Shown piece by piece: positions 1-5,112 of a stretch of 11,812 nt of DNA. Below the pieces are notes generated by a model that was not told where the DNA came from, searched no databases, and saw only the letters and a program-made list of their open reading frames with translations. The translations under genes were made by a program, and so were the position numbers. The stretch is from Treponema sp. Lineage in GTDB: Bacteria; Spirochaetota; Spirochaetia; Treponematales; Breznakiellaceae. Where the stretch lies: assembly GCA_031278025.1 (NCBI GenBank), contig JAITLF010000229.1, positions 1 through 11,812 of the forward strand, given 5' to 3'. The stretch's first letter is position 1. Every line of letters begins with the position of its first letter.

Positions 1-61
1 TCGATTTTGCGAATACCCCTAAAGCCGTTTGCCGGGTATTGACAAGGCGCATCGGATTTGG

Positions 62-85
62 GTGTAAGCAGAAGTGTAAGCAAAA
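62..85. repeat. 12-bp tandem repeat, two copies
   Basis: Two adjacent 12-base units (62-73 and 74-85), GTGTAAGCAGAA and GTGTAAGCAAAA, differ at one base. They lie in the otherwise featureless first 140 bases. No gene with a start codon is visible there, although one + strand frame stays open from the window edge to about 200. The function is unknown and a chance duplication is possible. Confidence 0.45.
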
Positions 86-140
86 TCCAAAAATTCAGCA
101 GGTTGCACCAGGTGTCAGGCAGGTTCAAGCAACAGGGGGA

Positions 141-169
141 TTGACAAAAAATGCGTTGTTTTCCATAAT
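141..169 (+). promoter_or_regulatory. Near-consensus sigma70 promoter upstream of tRNA region
   Basis: A perfect -35 hexamer TTGACA (141-146) is followed by a 17-base spacer and the -10 hexamer CATAAT (164-169), five of six matches to TATAAT. The predicted transcription start, about 176, lies a few bases before the tRNA-like sequence at 184. This is the arrangement expected for a strong stable-RNA promoter. It would drive the tRNA remnant and then tRNA-Glu, and perhaps the protein genes further downstream. Confidence 0.75.
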
Positions 170-183
170 ATGGAGTATCAGAT

Positions 184-262
184 TCCCTTGTTGGACATGA
201 GAGACGCTAACCGGGTTAGTACTCTGGATCTGCTTGTGGGGGTTCGAGTCCTCCCTGGGGAA
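184..262 (+). pseudogene. Degraded tRNA (tRNA-Gln(CTG)-like remnant)
   Basis: The 3' half is clearly tRNA-like: a T arm with GGGGG (238-242), loop TTCGAGT and CCTCC (250-254), then the acceptor strand CTGGGGA (255-261) and discriminator A262. The 5' strand TCCCTTG (184-190) pairs with it imperfectly (a T-T mismatch and a G-T pair). The D-arm region contains GGTTAGTAC. The following CTGGATCTG looks like a Gln anticodon arm whose 3' stem strand has been lost, and no proper 5+7+5 anticodon stem-loop can be drawn. The central part is also longer than a class I tRNA allows. GGACATGAGA here recurs in the downstream tRNA-Glu, hinting at mixing between neighbouring tRNA genes. The isotype assignment is tentative; an unusual functional small RNA is the alternative. 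Confidence 0.5.
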
Positions 263-289
263 ATTGAGGGGTTATGTCTATTTATAAAA

Positions 290-309
290 GTTGAAAGGCC
301 CCTTTTAAC
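290..309 (+). other. Hairpin between the two tRNA sequences
   Basis: GTTGAAAG (290-297) and CTTTTAAC (302-309) form an 8-bp stem, including one G-T pair, closed by the tetraloop GCCC. No T-run follows, so it is not a standard intrinsic terminator. It could be a processing structure in the tRNA precursor or a leftover of another RNA. Confidence 0.4.
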
Positions 310-333
310 GGATGTCGCGAGTTTATTGTAACC

Positions 334-405
334 GGCCCCTTCGTCTATTGGTTAGGACATGAGATTCTCAATCTTAAAAGAGGGGTTCAATTCCCCTAGG
401 GGCTA
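334..405 (+). tRNA. tRNA-Glu (anticodon CTC)
   Basis: A complete 72-base cloverleaf. The acceptor strands are 334-340 and 398-404, with discriminator A405. The D stem is 343-346/355-358 with loop ATTGGTTA. The anticodon stem is 360-364/372-376, and its loop TTCTCAA places CTC at 367-369. The T stem is 381-385/393-397 with loop TTCAATT. All stems pair with only G-U exceptions; the first acceptor pair (G334-T404) is one of these, which is unusual. The CCA end is not encoded. CTC reads the GAG glutamate codon. It is probably co-transcribed from the promoter at 141-169. Confidence 0.92.
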
Positions 406-508
406 TTATGAGAATAGGTAGAAATATGAGTGTCGAAATGTTTTTTCTAAAAGGAATTGCGATTTAGACTGAGTTTCGGTGGAGATAAGACCTAAAGGGA
501 AAGATTGC

Positions 509-2215
509 ATGGATGATGGCAGTACTTTGGAGCAGTTGGTCCGGGTTTTATCTTCCGTAGAACGGGAAAGCCTGTTGCAAAAGGTCAAGGATCAGCTTGC
601 CCATGATCAGGAACCCCTATATGTCGATGAAGATGGTTCCGTTGTTGAGGTAGAGGAAGAGTATGTCCGGCTACCGTGGTTTTATCATGCCGCTTTTTTT
701 GTCCTCGGTTTTTTTTCCGCAAAATCTCCGTTTAAACTCTATGAGGATAGGAAACTCGCCAAATTGAGCCGGATTATCAATTCTCAGGCACCGGGGTTTT
801 ACGATCATTCCAAAAGTTTGCTGCTTCCCGGGTTTTATAAGGAGCTGGTTGATTTAAAAAAGAGCTCCCGGTTCTTTTTTAACGCCTTAGGCGTCAGTGT
901 CGGCCAGGACAAGGGGGCGTTTTTCGCTTTTTTGGGATCCCTGGAAATGGAGGACATTCACAAGCGGCTGGTTCAGGAGACGGATCCGGTTACGGTTGCG
1001 GAACAAAATTCCGGAGTTTCCCCGATGGAATTGCGCCGTATTGCCTTACGGAAAATGGAAGATGTCATAGATTTGATAGACGAAAATCAGCGTACGGCCA
1101 TGTACGCGGATATCCGGTCTCTGTATTGCTTAAATCAGCTTTCTTCGTTTGTTTTTGATCGGATGATCATGGCTTTTAGCAAAGATTTTTCCGCAGGGGG
1201 AATGACCTGTTCGGCTTTGTCTGTCAGGGGACTCCTTGTTGATCTGAACAACATCCTCTTTTCTCTGAGGGAAATCCCCTCAATGTCCCTGTTTGAGGCC
1301 CTTTTTGTCTTTATGCTTCAGGAAACGGCAAAAAAACCGAGGTTTGATATAGAGACGGAAACCCAGAAGTTCCTTGACAGGGCGGAACATTCCCTGGCGG
1401 CGATCAGGAAATTTAATCAGGCAACGCCCTTGACTCTTATTATCCGTTGCGCTTCCCGGGATCTGTCCCTGTCCCCGGCTTTGATAAGCGGTGGCGAGGA
1501 TTGGCTTGCGGTGTACCGGGACTATTGGAAACAATTGATTAAAGACCAATTTGCCGGGTATCTGCGGATGACCCGCTCCCGGGAATTGCAAAAGTCCTTC
1601 CAGTCTTTTTTTACGGGCGTCAACATAGAACCCCTGAAAAATGTGGAATCCGCAGCCAACCCCAACGGAATTCCGGTAAAAGAAGCCCTTTGTCTCTCGC
1701 TCCTCAGAACATATCATGCGGAAATTTTTGGCAAGGATAATACCGCAGTCCTGAATACTATCCTGATTAATGGCGAATTCTATAACCGGTCGGATCGGCT
1801 CGAATTTTCCTCAAGTTATAGTGATTTGAATCAGTTGGGAGAAATTATCAACGGCTTTGACTACCAGCTTTCTCCTTTTGGGGAATTTGGCTTGCGCTAC
1901 GCCGCGATCCGGGAAGGACTGACCCTTCCCTCGCTTAAACACCGGAAGATGCAGAGTATTGTTGATGAGGTTGACTATGCGGCGATTCAAATCATCGAGA
2001 AAAGTAAAACCGCCCTTACCACCATGTTTGGCATCTTGAACGGAATCCTAAAAGGCGACTTGATGAGTAAGTACAACACCCTGGTTAATTTCTCCGCCTT
2101 GTCGGGACGGGGGTCCGTCTTTTCGGACAACATATCCCTGGCGGCGCAAAACATTCAGACCGTCCTGATGCTCCTGGATGAAATCAGTTCCCTAGATACG
2201 GAACGGCATGGATGA
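509..2215 (+). CDS. Conserved spirochaete-type protein of unknown function
   Basis: A 568-residue protein when started at ATG 509, which has a purine-rich AAAGGGAAAG stretch (about 494-503) ahead of it. An in-frame GTG at 479 has no ribosome binding site and is less likely. I see no catalytic motif. The N-terminus is acidic (a V-V-E-V-E-E-E run near residue 48). It is followed by one hydrophobic, aromatic-rich stretch around residues 56-75 (LPWFYHAAFFVLGFF) that may sit at or in a membrane. The rest is a long mixed, probably helical region rich in K/R/D/E, with no signal peptide. It resembles an uncharacterised family in treponemes that I recall as DUF5312; I cannot verify this. Its stop overlaps the pgeF start by the ATGA arrangement, so the two are translationally coupled. 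The base composition is visibly less GC-rich than in the genes that follow. Function not known. Confidence 0.85.
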   Translation: MDDGSTLEQLVRVLSSVERESLLQKVKDQLAHDQEPLYVDEDGSVVEVEEEYVRLPWFYHAAFFVLGFFSAKSPFKLYEDRKLAKLSRIINSQAPGFYDHSKSLLLPGFYKELVDLKKSSRFFFNALGVSVGQDKGAFFAFLGSLEMEDIHKRLVQETDPVTVAEQNSGVSPMELRRIALRKMEDVIDLIDENQRTAMYADIRSLYCLNQLSSFVFDRMIMAFSKDFSAGGMTCSALSVRGLLVDLNNILFSLREIPSMSLFEALFVFMLQETAKKPRFDIETETQKFLDRAEHSLAAIRKFNQATPLTLIIRCASRDLSLSPALISGGEDWLAVYRDYWKQLIKDQFAGYLRMTRSRELQKSFQSFFTGVNIEPLKNVESAANPNGIPVKEALCLSLLRTYHAEIFGKDNTAVLNTILINGEFYNRSDRLEFSSSYSDLNQLGEIINGFDYQLSPFGEFGLRYAAIREGLTLPSLKHRKMQSIVDEVDYAAIQIIEKSKTALTTMFGILNGILKGDLMSKYNTLVNFSALSGRGSVFSDNISLAAQNIQTVLMLLDEISSLDTERHG

Positions 2216-3003
2216 ATCTTGTCTTTTTCCAGCTTGATTTTTCGGCTTCACCGGATTACTCCCGTTTTCCTTTTATCTTTGAAGGTACTGCGATTCCTGG
2301 AGTTTCCGCCATCCTTTCTTCCCGTTCCGCAGGGGATATGCGCTATTCAGCGGGAACGAATAGTCCCGCCCGGCTTGCCCTCTTTCGCGCCCTGGGCCTG
2401 AACCCGGCGGGGGTTTACGCCTGTACCCAGGTACATTCCCAGGACCTGCGGGAGGTCGACCGGGAAACCCCGAACACCGGCCCCCGGGCGGACGGTCTTA
2501 TAAGCCGCGACCGGGAGGTAACACTTTCGGTAACCGTGGCGGACTGCCTTCCGGTGTTCCTTTATGACACCAGGGGTCGTCCAGAAGAAGGGAACGGCGG
2601 TTTGGCCCTGGTCCATTCCGGATGGAAGGGTACGGGCATAGCCCTTAACGCCCTCTGCCTGATGGGGGAGCGTTGGCGTACCCGCCCTGAAGACGTGGCC
2701 GCCTTGCTCGGCCCCTGTATACGCCGTTGCTGTTACCGGGTAGACGAAGGGCGGGCGCGGGCTTTCGAAGCGGAATTCGGCGGCACGGAGGGGGCCTTCC
2801 CGTTGGGACCGGTGATCTCCGAAACCGCCGGGGAGTTTTTCCTGGATCTCCAGGCGGCCAACGCCCGCCTTCTTGCCGGCGCGGGGGTGCGGAACATCGG
2901 GGTTTGTGAGGATTGTACCTTCATGGACAGGCGGCTCGGCTCTTTCCGGCGGGAAGGCACACCGGCGTATACCAGAATGGCAGCCTTATCGGGTTTTTTT
3001 TGA
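2212..3003 (+). CDS. pgeF: Peptidoglycan editing factor PgeF / YfiH-type laccase-domain protein
   Basis: A 263-residue cytosolic protein of the YfiH/DUF152 (multicopper polyphenol oxidase-like) family. The family metal triad is present: H75 in the T-Q-V-H-S context, C112 in V-A-D-C and H135 in V-H-S-G-W-K-G-T. The family signatures LGPCI and, near the C-terminus, CEDC and S-F-R-R-E-G also appear, and the length matches the usual ~240-260 residues. E. coli YfiH (PgeF) prevents L-serine being built into peptidoglycan precursors in place of L-alanine; homologues also act on purine nucleosides, so the exact substrate here is inferred. ATG 2212 overlaps the previous stop (ATGA) and lacks a strong ribosome binding site of its own, consistent with translational coupling. 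A T8 tract (2994-3001) runs into the TGA stop; losing one T would fuse it in frame to argS. Confidence 0.93.
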   Translation: MNLVFFQLDFSASPDYSRFPFIFEGTAIPGVSAILSSRSAGDMRYSAGTNSPARLALFRALGLNPAGVYACTQVHSQDLREVDRETPNTGPRADGLISRDREVTLSVTVADCLPVFLYDTRGRPEEGNGGLALVHSGWKGTGIALNALCLMGERWRTRPEDVAALLGPCIRRCCYRVDEGRARAFEAEFGGTEGAFPLGPVISETAGEFFLDLQAANARLLAGAGVRNIGVCEDCTFMDRRLGSFRREGTPAYTRMAALSGFF

Positions 3004-3024
3004 TGCCCCCTATTTTGATACGAT

Positions 3025-3030
3025 AAAAGG
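3025..3030 (+). promoter_or_regulatory. Ribosome binding site setting the argS start
   Basis: AAAAGG lies 7 bases before ATG 3038. It supports that start over the longer open frame reaching back into pgeF, whose extra residues have no resemblance to an arginyl-tRNA synthetase N-terminus. Confidence 0.6.
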
Positions 3031-3037
3031 ACTATGT

Positions 3038-4864
3038 ATGTGCAATTTTAGAGACTCCTGGAAAATCCGGATTGCCCGGACCTTAACGGCGATGTTGAAG
3101 AACGCCGGTATAGACGGAACGGTGGATCCCTCCCAGGTCATAGCGGAACTGCCACCCCAACCGGAGTACGGCGACTTGGGATTTCCTATGTTCGCGTTTG
3201 CGAAACTTTTCAGAAAGGGGCCGTTCCTGATAGCCCAGGCCCTGGCAGCCGCCCTGACCGGGGAAGATACCCATAGCGCCGATAGGGGGGCATCCGGGGT
3301 TTTTGCCGCGGAAGGCCCCTACCTCAACGTGCATCTTGACCGGAAAGCGGCGGCGGCGGCCATCCTCGGCCCGGTCCTGGAGGACCCCTCCTTTGGGCGG
3401 CCCGGAACCCTGGCCGGTTCCCGGATTATGGTGGAATTCTCCAGCCCCAACACCAATAAGCCTCTGCACCTGGGCCACCTGCGAAACGACGCGCTGGGAG
3501 AAAGCATCTCCCGTATCCTTGCGGCCTGCGGCGCGGAAGTCCGCAAGGTCTGTATCATCAACGACCGGGGGATACATATCTGTAAGTCCATGCTGGCCTA
3601 TCAGGAACACGGCCGGGGCAAAACCCCGGAATCCGAAGGTGTCAAGAGCGATCACTTTGTGGGCAGCTGGTATGTCAGATTCAGCCGGGACCTCAAGGCG
3701 GAGGCGGAAGCCCGTAAAGCCCAGGGGCTCGGTGCGAAAGAAGCCGAGGCAGAAGCTCCCCTTCAAAAGCGGGCCCAGCAGATGCTCCGCCTGTGGGAAG
3801 CCGGGGACCCCGAAACGACGGCCCTCTGGAAGAAGATGAACGCCTGGACTGTGGAAGGGATGAAGGAGACCTACCGGCGGACCGGAATATCCTTCGACCG
3901 CTATTACTTTGAAAGTCAGACCTACCTCCTGGGCAAAGAAGAAATTCTGAAAGGCCTTGGCCGGGGGCTTTTCTACCGGGCCGAAGACGGCGCGGTAATG
4001 GTTGACCTGTCGGCGGAAAAGCTGGACAAGAAAGTCCTTCTCCGCAGCGACGGGACAAGCATCTACATCACCCAGGATATCGGGCTTGCCATAAACCGAA
4101 ACCGGGACTGGCCCTTTGACCGCCTGGTCTATGTGGTAGGTTCCGAACAGCAGTACCATTTCCAGGTGCTCTTTGCAATCCTGAAGAAGCTGGGTTTCCA
4201 GTGGGCCGGGAACCTCCACCACCTTTCATACGGCATGGTGAACCTGCCGGAAGGCAAGATGAAGAGCCGGGAAGGCACGGTGGTTGACGCCGACGACCTG
4301 ATTGACAGCCTGAGGGACGACGCGCTGGCGGAAATACGGGAGAAGGAACGTGAAGACGCCCTGGACGACCCGAAAGAAGTGGCGGAAAAAGTCGCGTTGG
4401 GAGCCCTGCATTACTACCTGCTACAGGTGAACCCCCAAAAAGACATGCTTTTTGACCCCCGCGAATCCCTCTCGTTCAACGGCAACACCGGCCCCTATCT
4501 TCAGTACATGGGGGCCCGCATTTCGTCTATGCTACGTAAGGCCGCCGGGGCCCGCGCCGCCGTCCCGCAGGAGGCGCTTGCCGCAGGCCTCCTTTCCGGG
4601 GATGCCGAATGGGAACTCCTTAAATCCCTGGCCGCTTACCCCGAAGCGGTGGCGGACGCCGCCGCCCGCATGGACCCCTCGGTCCTGGCGGCCTACCTGT
4701 ACGATCTCTCCAAAGCCTTCAGCCGCTTCTACCACGACTGCCCCATCCTGAACGCCCCGGACGCGGAACGGTCCGCCGCCCGGTTGTCCCTAAGCCGCGG
4801 GGTACTCCGGGTTCTCAAAGACGCGATGAACCTCATCGGCGTCCCGTTTTTGGAAATCATGTAA
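3038..4864 (+). CDS. argS: Arginyl-tRNA synthetase
   Basis: A 608-residue class I aminoacyl-tRNA synthetase that charges tRNA-Arg with arginine in the cytosol. The N-terminal add-1-like domain (about residues 10-110) carries the typical P-x-x-x-x-G-D-L-G-F-P-x-F sequence. The catalytic Rossmann fold has the HIGH signature as HLGH (144-147), preceded by S-S-P-N-T-N-K-P. The KMSKS equivalent is K407-M-K-S-R, followed by E-G-T-V-V-D-A-D-D-L. That is the KMKSREG type I associate with Bacteroidetes-like enzymes rather than the KMSTRKG type. The C-terminal DALR anticodon-binding domain begins near F-N-G-N-T-G-P-Y-L-Q-Y and includes a Y-x-L-S-K-A-F-x-x-F-Y element. The start at ATG 3038 is set by AAAAGG. 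It lies 34 bases after pgeF in the same direction, probably the last gene of that transcript. Confidence 0.96.
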   Translation: MCNFRDSWKIRIARTLTAMLKNAGIDGTVDPSQVIAELPPQPEYGDLGFPMFAFAKLFRKGPFLIAQALAAALTGEDTHSADRGASGVFAAEGPYLNVHLDRKAAAAAILGPVLEDPSFGRPGTLAGSRIMVEFSSPNTNKPLHLGHLRNDALGESISRILAACGAEVRKVCIINDRGIHICKSMLAYQEHGRGKTPESEGVKSDHFVGSWYVRFSRDLKAEAEARKAQGLGAKEAEAEAPLQKRAQQMLRLWEAGDPETTALWKKMNAWTVEGMKETYRRTGISFDRYYFESQTYLLGKEEILKGLGRGLFYRAEDGAVMVDLSAEKLDKKVLLRSDGTSIYITQDIGLAINRNRDWPFDRLVYVVGSEQQYHFQVLFAILKKLGFQWAGNLHHLSYGMVNLPEGKMKSREGTVVDADDLIDSLRDDALAEIREKEREDALDDPKEVAEKVALGALHYYLLQVNPQKDMLFDPRESLSFNGNTGPYLQYMGARISSMLRKAAGARAAVPQEALAAGLLSGDAEWELLKSLAAYPEAVADAAARMDPSVLAAYLYDLSKAFSRFYHDCPILNAPDAERSAARLSLSRGVLRVLKDAMNLIGVPFLEIM

Positions 4865-4903
4865 AGGCCTGCAATCTCAATAAACCATTCTGCCCGCCGA
4901 ATA

Positions 4904-4955
4904 CCCGCAGGGCGCTACTCCACACCTCGCCGGGGGTTGCCCCGCACCCTGCGGG
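4904..4955. repeat. Inverted repeats after argS, possible terminator region
   Basis: CCCGCAGGG (4904-4912) is the exact reverse complement of CCCTGCGGG (4947-4955). The second arm also closes a tight local hairpin, CCCGCA (4941-4946) with TGCGGG (4950-4955) around a 3-base loop, followed by the pyrimidine-rich CTTCTCTTT. A further CCCTGCGG lies at 4983-4990. This could end argS transcription, but the T-run is poor. No gene is visible between 4865 and 5112. Confidence 0.4.
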
Positions 4956-5003
4956 CTTCTCTTTGCTCCTCGCGGGGCAGAGCCCTGCGGAGAGCGGAGC
5001 GGA

Positions 5004-5038
5004 CCCCGCCAGGGGTACGGGCGGTACCCCCGGCGGGG
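5004..5038. repeat. Long GC-rich inverted repeat upstream of copper cassette
   Basis: The left arm is CCCCGCC-A-GGGGTAC (5004-5018) and the right arm GTACCCC-C-GGCGGGG (5024-5038). They form two 7-bp helices separated by one A-C mismatch, with a 5-base loop (5019-5023). It ends about 75 bases before the start of the copper cassette. It may be a terminator-like or protective RNA structure, an operator, or part of a dispersed GC-rich repeat. The same CCCCCGGCGGGG core recurs in reverse orientation at 11702-11713. Confidence 0.6.
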
Positions 5039-5102
5039 GCGGCGCCTCACCGGTCATAATTTTGCCACAATCCTATGGTAGGGTGCAGTCTAAGAAAAGG
5101 CG

Positions 5103-5108
5103 AGGAGG
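5103..5108 (+). promoter_or_regulatory. Strong ribosome binding site deciding the start at 5113
   Basis: AGGAGG lies 4 bases before ATG 5113, directly ahead of the HMA domain. It rules out the longer in-frame extension starting near 4963, which would translate GC-rich palindromic spacer sequence. No clear promoter precedes it; CATAAT at 5055-5060 is a possible -10 without a matching -35. Confidence 0.7.
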
Positions 5109-5112
5109 CGTT

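Noticed and set aside
39..67. A second promoter starting at TTGACA 39-44
   Set aside because: The -35 is perfect, but the bases at the right distance (GTGTAA or TGTAAG) do not resemble a -10, and no gene follows closely.
3..200. Open + strand frame from the window edge, possibly the end of an upstream gene
   Set aside because: It has no visible start, runs through the promoter at 141-169 and into the tRNA-like sequence, and its translation resembles no family I recognise. A truncated upstream gene cannot be fully excluded.
2873..3037. Longer argS starting inside pgeF
   Set aside because: The extra residues overlap the conserved end of pgeF in another frame, while ATG 3038 has its own ribosome binding site and gives a normal N-terminal domain.
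3083..4222. Long minus-strand open frame (379 codons) inside argS
   Set aside because: It is antisense to a gene with all arginyl-tRNA synthetase motifs, has low-complexity G/P/R-rich translation and arises from the high-GC codon pattern.
4904..5038. CRISPR array
   Set aside because: The repeats are short, unevenly spaced and in inverted orientation, with no regular spacer units and no cas genes.
4963..5112. N-terminal extension of the HMA fusion protein
   Set aside because: It would translate the GC-rich palindromic spacer; AGGAGG before ATG 5113 places the start right ahead of the HMA domain.
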